45,022 nucleotides of DNA, from assembly GCA_902619045.1 (NCBI GenBank), contig CACNCX010000003.1, positions 1-45,022 on the forward strand, read 5' to 3'. This document shows, piece after piece, positions 9,202 to 17,971 of this stretch (positions are counted from its first letter, which is position 1; the number at the start of each line of letters is the position of its first letter). The DNA comes from an uncultured Alphaproteobacteria bacterium. Its GTDB lineage: Bacteria > Pseudomonadota > Alphaproteobacteria > HIMB59 > GCA-002718135. The notes beneath the pieces are model-generated. The model ran no database searches. It saw only the letters and a program-made list of their open reading frames with translations, and was not told the DNA's origin. A program made the position numbers and the translations under genes.

Positions 9202-10482
9202 TTACCACTTCCTTTCAAATCTATTTCTTAAGAACACTGCAATGGCATTCATCATAAACAAAAATATTAAAATTACCATTATTGCTGCGGCTGATTTTTC
9301 TTGAAAACCTCTTTCTGCACTTTCCACCCAAAGATATATTTGAACAGGTAGTGCTGCTGAAGGTTCTGTTAAACCAGTTGGAATATTAGGAATAAATGCA
9401 ATCATGCCAATCATTATTAGTGGTGCTGTTTCTCCTAATGCTTGTGCTAATCCAATAATAGTCCCTGTTAAAGTCCCTGGTAGTGCAAGGGGTACGACAT
9501 GATGAAATACCGCTTGTGTTTTTGTTGCTCCAACTGCAAGTGCTCCTTCTTTAATTGAAGGAGGAACAGCTTTCAATGAAGCTCGACAGGCAATGATAAT
9601 GGTTGGTAACGTCATTAAGGCTAATACGGACCCTCCAACTAACGGTGTACTCCTTGGAAGACCAAAAACATTAAGCAATACCCCCAACCCAAGTAGTCCA
9701 AAAACTATTGATGGGACTGCTGCTAGATTTGAAATATTTACTTCTATTAATTCAGTTATTCTATTTTTTGGAGCAAATTCCTCAAGATAAACAGACGCTC
9801 CTATAGCAATTGGAAAAGATAAAATAAAAACAGTAAAAAGAGTAAATAATGATCCCATAAATGAACCAGCTACACCAGCAATTTCAGGATGCCTTGAATC
9901 TGCTTTAGTAAAAAAGAAATTATTAAAAACTTGTTTAACTCTATTTTCTTCAACTAATTGATCAACATAACTTAATTGAATATCATTTAATTTTCTTCTA
10001 TCTTCTGGCACATCCCTTCTTGAATTACCTTTTAATAGTTGATCCACATCACTATGGGCGGTTACCCAAATTTGTTGCTTAGTATTAATAACTTCAGGAT
10101 TATCTAAGAAGTAGTCTTTAATTTCCTTATCTACATTTATAGAAAATAATTTTTTTACTAATTTAATATCTGATTTTGAGAGATCAGGGAAAAAATTTTC
10201 AATAGCCTGTTTTTTAACTCTAAAAAATTTTCCTTTTTCCATATCTTCATCTGAAGAGTCAGGTGTTAGTTTTAAAACCTCTTGATTATAATCAACTTCT
10301 AGGAGAACAATTGTTTTTTGAAAAGCAGTGTATCCTTTAGAAAATATTGTATACAAAAGAAAAACTAAAACTGCTAAAGATAAACACATAGCTGTAAAGC
10401 CGTAATACTTAAATCGCATATCTTCTAAGCTTCTCTTTTTTCTCAAAGAAACAATTTTTTCTTTAGCAATAGAATTATTCAT
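9202..10482 (-). CDS. pstA: PstA, phosphate ABC transporter permease
   Basis: Membrane subunit of the Pst importer. At 426 residues it is much longer than the roughly 300 of Escherichia coli PstA. After a first membrane segment (about residues 27-50) there is an approximately 150-residue polar, probably periplasmic insertion before the conserved permease core begins near residue 205. The EAA-type coupling loop reads EGALAVGATKTQAVFHHVVPLALPG. Long forms are common in alphaproteobacteria. It overlaps pstC by 8 bp and precedes pstB by 3 bp. Confidence 0.95.
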   Translation of the reverse strand: MNNSIAKEKIVSLRKKRSLEDMRFKYYGFTAMCLSLAVLVFLLYTIFSKGYTAFQKTIVLLEVDYNQEVLKLTPDSSDEDMEKGKFFRVKKQAIENFFPDLSKSDIKLVKKLFSINVDKEIKDYFLDNPEVINTKQQIWVTAHSDVDQLLKGNSRRDVPEDRRKLNDIQLSYVDQLVEENRVKQVFNNFFFTKADSRHPEIAGVAGSFMGSLFTLFTVFILSFPIAIGASVYLEEFAPKNRITELIEVNISNLAAVPSIVFGLLGLGVLLNVFGLPRSTPLVGGSVLALMTLPTIIIACRASLKAVPPSIKEGALAVGATKTQAVFHHVVPLALPGTLTGTIIGLAQALGETAPLIMIGMIAFIPNIPTGLTEPSAALPVQIYLWVESAERGFQEKSAAAIMVILIFLFMMNAIAVFLRNRFERKW

Positions 10483-11848
10483 AACGCTCCCTGTATCTCT
10501 TTACTATTTGTAGAGCTATAATGTTAAGAAATAATGTAATAACAAATAAAACTAATCCTAAAGCAAATGCTGATAATGTTCTTGGGTTATCAAATTCTTG
10601 ATCACCTATTAAGGCCACAACAATTTGAACTGTAACTGTTGTTACGTTTTCAAAAGGATTGCCCGTAAGATTGGGGGCTGTGCCTGCTGCAACTACAACA
10701 ATCATAGTCTCCCCTATCGCTCTGGATATTGCTAATAAAAATGCTCCTACAATTCCAGGTAAAGCTGCTGGTAAAATTACTTTTTTAATAGTTTCTGCTT
10801 TATTAGCGCCAATACCAAGAGATGCTTCCCTTAGATTTTGTGGGACAGAGTTTATTACATCATCAGATAAAGAAGAAATAAAAGGAATAATCATAACCCC
10901 CATTACCATGCCGGCTGCAAGAGCGCTTGTTGGTGAAGCATCAATTCCAATTGATTGTCCAAATGCTTTAACGAAAGGTGCAACACTAACAAAAGCAAAG
11001 AACCCGTAAACTATTGTTGGTATCCCTGCCAAAATTTCGAGAAGAGGTTTAACTATTTTTCTAACTCTTTGACTTGCGTATTCTGCTAAATAAATTGCTG
11101 TTAATAATCCAAGAGGTGCCGCTACACACATGGCTACTACCATTACTAAAAATGTTCCAGCAAATATTGGTACTGCACCAAAGGATCCCTCTGCAGCTGT
11201 TTGACCTTCTCTAATTGGAATAAAAGGATACCACTCAGTACTAAATAAAAATTCGAATATTGATACTTCTGCAAAAAAGCGAAGGCTTTCAAATATTAGT
11301 GAAAAAACTATTCCTATTGTAGTGAAAATAGCAACAGATGAACAAAATATAAGTATATATTGAATATATTTTTCAATTGTATGTTGAGCATGAAATTCTG
11401 GTTTTAATTTTTGTGAAGCGTATAAGGCTCCAAGTAACATTATAATGATTATTGAGGTATAAAAAGATATTTGACTTATTTGTCTTAAGGAAGAATAATG
11501 AGATGCAGCATTAATTATTTCTATAGATTTACCATCAGCAAAAGAGGGGTTATTAGCAACATTTCTAATCTCTGCTAACAATAATCCTTCGTTGTAAACT
11601 GCGCCCTCAATATATTCAAAGTTACTAATAACTATGTTTTGAATAATCTGTTCTTGAAAAATAGCCCATGAAAAATAAACAATTAGCGCAGGAAACAAAC
11701 ACCACATTAAAACGTATTGTGCGTAATAATTGGGAAGAGATTTGCTTTTCGTACCTTGTTTTTTAGAGTTTAATTTAATTCTTGATCTTCCGTATATAAA
11801 GGATGAGAAAATTCCGACTGCAATTAAAACTAAAGACCAAAAAAACAT
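10475..11848 (-). CDS. pstC: PstC, phosphate ABC transporter permease
   Basis: Second membrane subunit of the Pst importer. The 457-residue form has an N-terminal extension of two or three extra hydrophobic segments (residues 1-20, about 45-65 and about 130-150) before the permease core starts near residue 160. The cytoplasmic coupling loop is EASLGIGANKAETIKKVILPAALPG. It is separated from pstS by a 63-bp gap containing a strong hairpin followed by a T-run, so expression should be lower than pstS. The 8-bp overlap with pstA suggests coupled translation. Confidence 0.95.
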   Translation of the reverse strand: MFFWSLVLIAVGIFSSFIYGRSRIKLNSKKQGTKSKSLPNYYAQYVLMWCLFPALIVYFSWAIFQEQIIQNIVISNFEYIEGAVYNEGLLLAEIRNVANNPSFADGKSIEIINAASHYSSLRQISQISFYTSIIIIMLLGALYASQKLKPEFHAQHTIEKYIQYILIFCSSVAIFTTIGIVFSLIFESLRFFAEVSIFEFLFSTEWYPFIPIREGQTAAEGSFGAVPIFAGTFLVMVVAMCVAAPLGLLTAIYLAEYASQRVRKIVKPLLEILAGIPTIVYGFFAFVSVAPFVKAFGQSIGIDASPTSALAAGMVMGVMIIPFISSLSDDVINSVPQNLREASLGIGANKAETIKKVILPAALPGIVGAFLLAISRAIGETMIVVVAAGTAPNLTGNPFENVTTVTVQIVVALIGDQEFDNPRTLSAFALGLVLFVITLFLNIIALQIVKRYRERYE

Positions 11849-11863
11849 TTATAACTTAGTATT

Positions 11864-11889
11864 AAAAAAAAGGGGGCTTGTATGCCCCC
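11864..11889 (-). terminator. Hairpin plus T-run between pstS and pstC
   Basis: On the minus strand GGGGGC and GCCCCC form a 6-bp all-GC stem around a 6-nt loop, followed by a run of eight T. In a sequence this AT-rich a GC-only stem stands out. It fits a rho-independent (partial) terminator that lets pstS, the binding protein, be made in excess over pstCAB. Confidence 0.85.
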
Positions 11890-11911
11890 ATTTTATAAAA
11901 ATTTAAGATTT

Positions 11912-12907
11912 TTATTTATAATTTGTTTGATTAGAAATAGCATCAAGAACAGCTGCTCTATCCGCAGGACTTAGTTGAACAAGTCCGGCATCTAGTAAGT
12001 AACCTTCTGTTGCTTCTTCACTTACAAACTCATTAACATAATCCATTAAACCTGGAATAACGCCAATGTGTGCTTTTTTAATGTAGAAGAATAAAGGTCT
12101 TGCTATTGGATATGAATAATCTTGGATACCTTCCATAGAGATTTCAACACCGTTAATCATTGATGCTTTAACTTTATCAGAGTTATTAGATACAAAACTA
12201 TAACCAAAGATACCGAATGCACCTTGTTCTTTAGTTATATGCTCAACATACAGTTCATCATTTTCACCACCTTCAATAACATGGCCATCTTCACGATACG
12301 CTTTACAATCTCCGTCAGCAACTAACATATCTTTAACACAACCCTTTTTCATTACAAGTGAGTCAAATGCATCTCTTGTTCCAGAAGTTGGAGGAGGTGC
12401 CATGATAGAAATTTCAACTTTTGGTAATCTTTTATCTATTTCATACCAAGTTGTTGGAGCATTTTCATTATCTCTAGCCATTGCCTGCCAGATTTCTTCT
12501 TTAGTTAAATCAATGCCACCTTTCATTGTAGCACCGTTAGTATATTTCCATTCATAATCTGCAGCGTATGCAAAAGCTATACCATCATTACCAACTCTAA
12601 CTTCGATGATATCGGTTACACCGCCATCTTGGCAAAGTTTGAATTCTTTATCTTTTTGTGCTCTTGAAGAGTTAGTGATATCTGGATGTTCAATTCCAAC
12701 ACCTGCACAAAATAATTTGTGTCCTCCACCAGAACCAGTTGATTCAATTACGGGTGCTTTCATTCCTTGAGATGCCATTTTTTCAGCAACTAAAGTTGCG
12801 AAAGGATAAACTGTAGAAGATCCTACAATTGAAATATAGTCTCTTGCTGAAACTGAAGTAGTTCCAAATAAAGCAAGGACAGCAATTAATTTGATTATAT
12901 TTTTCAT
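11912..12907 (-). CDS. pstS: PstS, periplasmic phosphate-binding protein
   Basis: High-affinity phosphate receptor of the Pst system. An N-terminal signal peptide ends at SVSA; the mature protein starts RDYISIVGSSTVYPFA, whose GSSTVYPF contributes phosphate-binding residues, with further binding loops at STGSGGG and APPPTSGTRDA. The ORF track starts at 12919, but I chose the ATG at 12907 because GAGG lies about 8 bp upstream and the signal peptide then begins MKNIIKL. The length of 331 residues is normal. It is followed by a terminator hairpin. Upstream, within the phoR 3' end, only a single half-site resembling the Pho box (ATTACAG on the plus strand near 12960) is visible. Confidence 0.97.
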   Translation of the reverse strand: MKNIIKLIAVLALFGTTSVSARDYISIVGSSTVYPFATLVAEKMASQGMKAPVIESTGSGGGHKLFCAGVGIEHPDITNSSRAQKDKEFKLCQDGGVTDIIEVRVGNDGIAFAYAADYEWKYTNGATMKGGIDLTKEEIWQAMARDNENAPTTWYEIDKRLPKVEISIMAPPPTSGTRDAFDSLVMKKGCVKDMLVADGDCKAYREDGHVIEGGENDELYVEHITKEQGAFGIFGYSFVSNNSDKVKASMINGVEISMEGIQDYSYPIARPLFFYIKKAHIGVIPGLMDYVNEFVSEEATEGYLLDAGLVQLSPADRAAVLDAISNQTNYK

Positions 12908-12949
12908 ATTAAGCCTCATTTAAAATAAGGTTGTCCTACAGAATATATA

Positions 12950-14002
12950 TTAAGGATTTATTACAGTTTGCTGAAATACTGGTAAAGAAATAGTAAATGT
13001 TGAACCCTTATCTACCTTGCTTTTTATCGATAATTTACCATTATGCCTATTAGTTATATGTTTAACAATAGATAAACCCAAACCCGTACCGCCTTGATTT
13101 CGAGATCTATTTTTATCTACTCTATAAAATCTTTCAGTAAGTCTAGTTAAATGCTCTTTCGATATGCCTTCTCCCTTATCTATAAAACTTATTTGGCAAA
13201 AGGCGGTATTGTCATCAATTACACTCTCAAGCTCAATTTCAATAGTAGAATTTTCTCTGCTATATTTAATTGCATTATCAGTTAGATTTAAAAAAACTTG
13301 GATCAAAGCATCTTTGTTTGCTGATATTGTAGACTTATCAAAATCATCCTTGATTTGAACTTCAATTTTTTTTGCCATTAACTTGTTTTGTAAATTATCT
13401 ACTACGCCTTCAATTAATTGCCTTATATTCGCTTCTTGAAATTCTATCGGCTTATCTTCAGTCTCATATTTACTTAGTAATAATAAATCTTCGACTAATC
13501 TAGTCATACGCCAAGCCTGATCTTCCATTGTGTCTAAAAATTTACCAACCGTTTTGTCATTGATCTTATCTTCATTGAGTGAATTTTTAATTGTTTCAAC
13601 ATAGCCTAGAATTGAGGAAAGAGGAGTTCTCAATTCATGGCTTACATTAGCCACAAAATCTGTTCGCATTTGTTCGTAGTTTTTAAGAAGACTTTGATCG
13701 TTTAGTGATATTAACAATTCTTCATAATCTTTTTCAACAAATATTAAGTCAGCAATAAAATACATATCACTAAAATTAGATGGGGTGAATTCAAACTTAA
13801 AATCTTCTTTCTCCCTAAAGGCTTTATCAACAAAAGTATTTAACTCTGTTGATCTAATAATATTATTAAGATCTCTTCCTTCATCAATAAATAAAAATTT
13901 TTGTTTAGCTGCATTATTGTAAAAAATTATTTCCTTATTTGTATCAATTGCAATAATAATCGAAGGTATCTTACTTAGACTTAGTCTTAGTTTTTTTTTC
14001 AT
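12950..14002 (-). CDS. phoR: PhoR-like sensor histidine kinase without transmembrane segments
   Basis: Likely kinase of the PhoR/PhoB pair. Residues 10-105 look like a PAS domain, followed by the HisKA H-box FVANVSHELRTPLSS (His about 122), then the HATPase domain with N-box DNAIKY, G1 DKGEGIS and G2 GTGLGLSIV. Unlike classical PhoR (about 430 residues, two membrane helices) there is no hydrophobic N-terminal segment. The gene cannot simply be extended upstream: an in-frame TAA lies three codons before the ATG. It overlaps the SET-domain gene by 32 bp and lies 42 bp before pstS. A cytoplasmic PhoR would have to sense through PhoU/PstB. Confidence 0.9.
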   Translation of the reverse strand: MKKKLRLSLSKIPSIIIAIDTNKEIIFYNNAAKQKFLFIDEGRDLNNIIRSTELNTFVDKAFREKEDFKFEFTPSNFSDMYFIADLIFVEKDYEELLISLNDQSLLKNYEQMRTDFVANVSHELRTPLSSILGYVETIKNSLNEDKINDKTVGKFLDTMEDQAWRMTRLVEDLLLLSKYETEDKPIEFQEANIRQLIEGVVDNLQNKLMAKKIEVQIKDDFDKSTISANKDALIQVFLNLTDNAIKYSRENSTIEIELESVIDDNTAFCQISFIDKGEGISKEHLTRLTERFYRVDKNRSRNQGGTGLGLSIVKHITNRHNGKLSIKSKVDKGSTFTISLPVFQQTVINP

Positions 14003-14471
14003 ATTTTTTTAATTTTGGCCAATCATTGTCACTTAAAATATAACCTACACAATTTCTAGAACCACACTTACAAATGTGATCCACAAAATCTGTATCAAAA
14101 GGATAACCATAGTTATAGAAAAGTTCGTCTCCTTTTTTTATTCGTTTAATAGAAGAAATCCAAATCTCATTATCTATTATGTCTACTTCACAATTCGGAT
14201 TACATGAGTGATTAATAAATTTTGCAAAATTATAATCGACATCACCGTCTATGTCGTATCGCTTGTTTAGTTCAAAAACATAGACCATGCCGTTATTTTT
14301 ATCTTTTTTTGCTTTGCGGATTTGTTTATCTGCTCTTTTGTCACCCTCTCTTTTAGTAACTTTATCACCAATATATTGGATTACTTTCTGGCCTTTTTTA
14401 ATATTAGTTTTTGCAAATAAGCCAGAACCGTGAAGAGGTGATTTTTTTTTAAACCAAATTTTCTGTGTCAT
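13971..14471 (-). CDS. SET-domain protein-lysine methyltransferase
   Basis: SET fold with the elements in order: HGSGLFAKTNIKKGQKV at the N-terminus, the cofactor/active-site motif FINHSCNPNCEVD, the tyrosine motif GDELFYNYGYPF, and a cysteine-rich post-SET motif CKCGSRNCVGYI. This is an S-adenosylmethionine-dependent lysine methyltransferase by family; the substrate is unknown. The ORF track starts at 14546, but the ATG at 14471 begins MTQKIWFKKKSPLHGSG, directly before the domain, and the upstream extension is unlike it. The 3' end overlaps phoR, so this gene heads the regulatory operon. Small SET proteins occur in many alphaproteobacteria; linkage to phoR is the unusual point. Confidence 0.9.
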   Translation of the reverse strand: MTQKIWFKKKSPLHGSGLFAKTNIKKGQKVIQYIGDKVTKREGDKRADKQIRKAKKDKNNGMVYVFELNKRYDIDGDVDYNFAKFINHSCNPNCEVDIIDNEIWISSIKRIKKGDELFYNYGYPFDTDFVDHICKCGSRNCVGYILSDNDWPKLKKYEKKTKTKSK

Positions 14472-14556
14472 ACTGTTATTTTTATACAATACACACATAT
14501 AATAAGAAATTGTATTATAAAATGATACATTTATGTATAAGACCAAAATTTAATTA
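14472..14556. promoter_or_regulatory. Divergent control region, SET-phoR-pst versus plcP1-agt1
   Basis: An 85-bp gap between divergent phosphorus operons, so it should hold both promoters. No clear 11-bp-period Pho box is present here, unlike in front of plcP2. An imperfect inverted repeat, TGTATTA-N5-TGATACA (14511-14529), is visible and could be an operator, or chance in AT-rich DNA. Confidence 0.4.
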
Positions 14557-15369
14557 ATGAAATTTGAAACAAATAAAAAATTTTACCGCACAATTTGGAT
14601 TTCGGATACCCATCTAGGAACTAGTGGCTGTAAAAGCAACATGCTTTTAGAATTCTTAGAAGAAACAGATTCAGAATATTTATTTTTAGTAGGCGACATT
14701 GTTGATGGATGGCGCATGCGTAAGAAAATGTATTGGTCACAAGAACATAATGACGTTGTTCAAAAAGTTTTAAAGAAAGCGAAAAACGGAACTAGGGTAG
14801 TGCTTATTCCAGGAAATCATGATGAGGTATTAAAAGATTTTACAAATTTTTCTTTTGGAGAAATTTCTATCAAAAATGAAGATACGCATCAATTAGCTGA
14901 TGGAAGGAAAGTACTGATTACACACGGAGATGAATTTGATGCTGTGATAATTAATGCGAGGTGGTTAGCCAAAGTGGGATCAGCACTTTATGAATATTTA
15001 CTAAAGTTAAATAATGTATTTAATTTTATTCGACGAAAGATGGGCTTGTCTTACTGGTCACTGTCTCAATATTTAAAAAAGAAAACAAAGCATGCAACTA
15101 ACTTTATTAGTAATTTTGAGTTTGCTGTATCTGATAGAGCTAGAAGAGAAAATGCCGATGTTGTTGTATGTGGGCATATACATAGACCAGAAATAAAAGA
15201 ATTAAATGGTGTTCTCTATTGTAATGATGGTGACTGGATTGAAAGTTGTACAGCACTTGTTGAAGATGAAATTGGCAATTTATCAATTCTTAATTGGCCC
15301 GAAGAAAGAGAAAAATTAAAATTAATTTCTTTAGAAGAAAGACGAAAAATAAAAGAGGATGCAGCCTAA
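14557..15369 (+). CDS. plcP: PlcP-type phospholipase C, copy 1
   Basis: Calcineurin-like metallophosphoesterase of the PlcP family, which removes phosphorylated head groups from membrane phospholipids under phosphate limitation to leave diacylglycerol. Automated annotation often calls it an LpxH-like UDP-diacylglucosamine diphosphatase. Metal-binding motifs in order: WISDTHLG (about 14-21), GDIVDGW, IPGNHDE, THGDEFD and CGHIHRPE. 270 residues, typical for PlcP. The gene overlaps agt1 by 11 bp. By eye it shares about two thirds of residues with the second copy at 21809-22615. The pairing with a glycosyltransferase, not with lipid A genes, decides PlcP over LpxH. Confidence 0.88.
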   Translation: MKFETNKKFYRTIWISDTHLGTSGCKSNMLLEFLEETDSEYLFLVGDIVDGWRMRKKMYWSQEHNDVVQKVLKKAKNGTRVVLIPGNHDEVLKDFTNFSFGEISIKNEDTHQLADGRKVLITHGDEFDAVIINARWLAKVGSALYEYLLKLNNVFNFIRRKMGLSYWSLSQYLKKKTKHATNFISNFEFAVSDRARRENADVVVCGHIHRPEIKELNGVLYCNDGDWIESCTALVEDEIGNLSILNWPEEREKLKLISLEERRKIKEDAA

Positions 15370-16360
15370 AAAAATCGCGTTAATTAGTGATGCGTGGGTT
15401 CCTCAGGTAAATGGCGTAGTTACGACATTTCAAAGCGTTATACCTATTCTAGAAAAAAAAGGTTTTGAAATTAAAATATTACATCCTGAGATGTTTAATA
15501 ATTTTAGTTATCCTAGGTACAAAGAAATAAAAATTTCTTACAATACTAAAAAAGTTACTGAAAAATTTTTTAAAGAATTTAATCCAGATATTGTTCATAT
15601 AATGACTGAAGGTCCAGTAGGTTTTGCTGGTCGTAAGTACTGTCTTAAAAATAAACTACAATACACTTCTTCCTTTCACACCCGTTTTCCTGATTATATT
15701 AAACAAAGAGCTTTTATCCCAAAGAGATTTACATACTCCATATTAAGAAGACTACATAGTGATTCAGAAAGAGTTCTTGTTCCATCAGTTTCAATGCTAA
15801 ATGAGTTAAAAAAATATGATTTTAAAAATTTAGTAGTTTGGAATAGAGGTGTTGATACAGAATTATTTAATCCAAATAAAAGAGACACAAACAGTAAAGA
15901 TAGACAACTGACTTATGTTGGAAGAGTAGCAATTGAAAAAAATATTGAAGAATTTTTAAAACTTAAAGGAAATTATAATAAAATAGTTGTGGGGGATGGT
16001 CCTGAATTAGAAAAATATACTAATAAGTATCCTGAAGTAAATTTTGTTGGTTTAAAAACCGGAGAAGAATTAGCAAAGTATTATGCAAACGCAGATGTGT
16101 TTGTATTTCCTTCTAAAACAGACACTTTAGGAAATGTAATACTTGAAGCATTGGCTAGTGGAACACCAGTTGCTGCATATCCAGTAACTGGGCCTATAGA
16201 TGTATTAACAGATGAGAAGATTAACACTTTAGATAATGACTTATTACAATCAATTAAAAAAGCGCTTAAAGTAAAAAGGGTTGATTGTAGAAATTTTACA
16301 CTTAATTTAACATGGGATAAATGCGTGAAAGAATTTTTAGAATACATGGTAAACGTCTAG
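15359..16360 (+). CDS. agt: Agt-type diacylglycerol glycosyltransferase, copy 1
   Basis: GT4-family glycosyltransferase expected to transfer a sugar from a UDP-sugar to the diacylglycerol made by PlcP, giving phosphorus-free glycolipid. The N-terminal Rossmann half begins ALISDAWVPQVNGVVTT (the glycine-rich acceptor loop); the donor half has YVGRVAIEKNIEEFL, GDGPE and the GT4 EX7E-like segment FPSKTDTLGNVILEALASG. 333 residues. The start lies inside the plcP1 3' end, just after a GAGG. The aquaporin gene follows after 20 bp. Which sugar is used (glucose or glucuronate) cannot be read from sequence here. Confidence 0.86.
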   Translation: MQPKKIALISDAWVPQVNGVVTTFQSVIPILEKKGFEIKILHPEMFNNFSYPRYKEIKISYNTKKVTEKFFKEFNPDIVHIMTEGPVGFAGRKYCLKNKLQYTSSFHTRFPDYIKQRAFIPKRFTYSILRRLHSDSERVLVPSVSMLNELKKYDFKNLVVWNRGVDTELFNPNKRDTNSKDRQLTYVGRVAIEKNIEEFLKLKGNYNKIVVGDGPELEKYTNKYPEVNFVGLKTGEELAKYYANADVFVFPSKTDTLGNVILEALASGTPVAAYPVTGPIDVLTDEKINTLDNDLLQSIKKALKVKRVDCRNFTLNLTWDKCVKEFLEYMVNV

Positions 16361-16380
16361 TTATTTAGGGTAATTTTGTA

Positions 16381-17037
16381 ATGACATATTCTTTAAGACA
16401 AAAAATACTAGCAGAATTTATTGGGACATATTTTCTTGTACTAACAGTTGTAGGTAGTGGAATTATGGGAGAGTTAATGTCAAATGACCTTGGTATAATA
16501 TTACTAGGAAACACAATTGCAACAGGTGCCATTTTATTTGTAATTATTTCTATGTTTATTAATATCTCAGGGGCATACTTTAATCCTGCTGTTGTATTAA
16601 GTGATATTATTCAAAAAAATATTCCTATTAATTATGGAATAATTTTTATTTTTACTCAGATTATTGCTGGTATATTTGGTTGTTTAACTGCAAATTGGTA
16701 TTTTGAATATCCCATAATTGAATGGTCACTCAATGAAAGAGTTGGTGTATTTAAATTCTTTTCAGAAATAATTGCAACTGTTGGATTATTATTAACTATT
16801 TTTATATTAAAAGAGGTAAACAAGGAAAGAATAGCTATTGGTGTCGCTCTATTTATTACTGCAGGATATTGGTTTACATCATCAACAAGTTTTGCAAATC
16901 CAGCAGTAACCATAGGAAGAATGTTTACAGATAGTTTTAGTGGAATAAGTCCATCAAGCGTTATAGGTTTTATTTTAGCTCAGATTATTGGGGCTCTTAT
17001 TGCTACAGTTACTGTTAGATTGTTTTTTAAAAATTAA
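16381..17037 (+). CDS. Aquaporin family (MIP) channel, AqpS-like
   Basis: Six-helix MIP channel with both pore motifs intact: FNPAV (about residue 62) and FANPAVTIGR (about residue 178). 218 residues. The second motif is preceded by WFTSSTSF, which resembles the subgroup often found with arsC in alphaproteobacteria (AqpS), proposed to let arsenite leave the cell. It is probably co-transcribed with plcP1-agt1 and ends convergently with ppx, the two stops sharing TTAA. arsC lies about 7 kb away in the same cluster. An alternative is glycerol movement linked to lipid turnover; the selectivity filter was not assigned. Confidence 0.82.
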   Translation: MTYSLRQKILAEFIGTYFLVLTVVGSGIMGELMSNDLGIILLGNTIATGAILFVIISMFINISGAYFNPAVVLSDIIQKNIPINYGIIFIFTQIIAGIFGCLTANWYFEYPIIEWSLNERVGVFKFFSEIIATVGLLLTIFILKEVNKERIAIGVALFITAGYWFTSSTSFANPAVTIGRMFTDSFSGISPSSVIGFILAQIIGALIATVTVRLFFKN

Positions 17038-17939
17038 TTCAACATATCATGTAAATAACCTTCACGAATTCCATATCTTACAAAAATAATATTTTTAATA
17101 TTATAAAATGAAGCAAGGCTAAATAAAATATATGTAGATAATTTTAATTTATCTAATCGATTGGGTTGAACAACATTCAATTTTTTAATTTGTTTTTTAT
17201 CCATAGAGTATAATTTGTGATAGAATATTTCTAACTCTGAAAATGGTATCAGGTAGCCATGTAGTTTATTTTTCTTGATGCCATTTAGATGTAAATGTAG
17301 TTTTGCAAGATTGCGCCACATGCCTCCAATAACATAAATATTTCCGACGTTTTTAGAAAATTTAAGAGATTGGTTTTTAAATTTCGAAAATAAAAAATTA
17401 TCAAATTTAATTTTAGTAGTTTTGTACATATCAGATTCACTTCTTAAGATGCCAATTTTTAAACTTTTAGTCTCAAGTATGTTCTTATTTTTTATTGAAC
17501 TAAGTTCTAAACTTCCACCTCCCAAGTCTGCAACTAAACCGATTGGATTTTTTATTGAACTAATTACACCTAGGGATCCACATTTAGCCTCATTTTTTGG
17601 TGAGAGCACTTCTACTCTTACTGACTTTCTTTTCTTGAAAGGCTCAATAATTTCTTTTCCATTTATTGTTTCACGAATTGCGGCCGTTGCAATTATATGA
17701 ATATCTAAGGACTCATAATCTTTTGCAATCTTAATATATTCTTCTAAGCATTTTATAGCTTCTTTTATTTTTATCGATGGGAGTTTACCTGTGTTAATAC
17801 TTTCACCTAATTTTAAAAATTCTCTTTTTTGATAAAGTATTGGAAAAGGATAAATAGCTTGCTCATATATAACCAGTCTAAATGTATTAGAACCTAGATC
17901 AATCACTGTTATGGGATTTTTGTTTTTCATTTTAGCCAT
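17034..17939 (-). CDS. ppx: Short exopolyphosphatase / Ppx-GppA family phosphatase
   Basis: Acetate-kinase/Hsp70-fold phosphatase releasing phosphate from polyphosphate or hydrolysing pppGpp. The phosphate-1 loop is TVIDLGSNTFRLVIYE (residues 8-23) and phosphate-2 is GLVADLGGGSLELS (about 133-146). At 301 residues it holds only the Ppx-GppA core and lacks the C-terminal HD-like domain of the long enzymes. It is divergent from sixA with a 32-bp gap, and close to ppk, supporting a polyphosphate role. An in-frame ATG at 17930 is an alternative start. Confidence 0.88.
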   Translation of the reverse strand: MAKMKNKNPITVIDLGSNTFRLVIYEQAIYPFPILYQKREFLKLGESINTGKLPSIKIKEAIKCLEEYIKIAKDYESLDIHIIATAAIRETINGKEIIEPFKKRKSVRVEVLSPKNEAKCGSLGVISSIKNPIGLVADLGGGSLELSSIKNKNILETKSLKIGILRSESDMYKTTKIKFDNFLFSKFKNQSLKFSKNVGNIYVIGGMWRNLAKLHLHLNGIKKNKLHGYLIPFSELEIFYHKLYSMDKKQIKKLNVVQPNRLDKLKLSTYILFSLASFYNIKNIIFVRYGIREGYLHDMLN

Positions 17940-17971
17940 GGAAATGTATATATCTAAAGTATTAAACTCGA

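Noticed and set aside
13991-14012. Frameshift in the A-runs truncating phoR
   Set aside because: The upstream frame carries an intact SET gene with its own stop and the region before the phoR ATG has an in-frame TAA; no leftover membrane-domain coding is visible.
14461-14485. CTGTGTCATACTGTTAT as a classical Pho box for the SET-phoR operon
   Set aside because: The TGTCA-like units are 8 bp apart, not 11, and the sequence spans the SET start codon.
14557-15369. LpxH-type UDP-2,3-diacylglucosamine diphosphatase for the two metallophosphoesterases
   Set aside because: Both copies are coupled to GT4 glycosyltransferases in a phosphorus cluster and no lipid A genes are nearby; PlcP explains length and context better.
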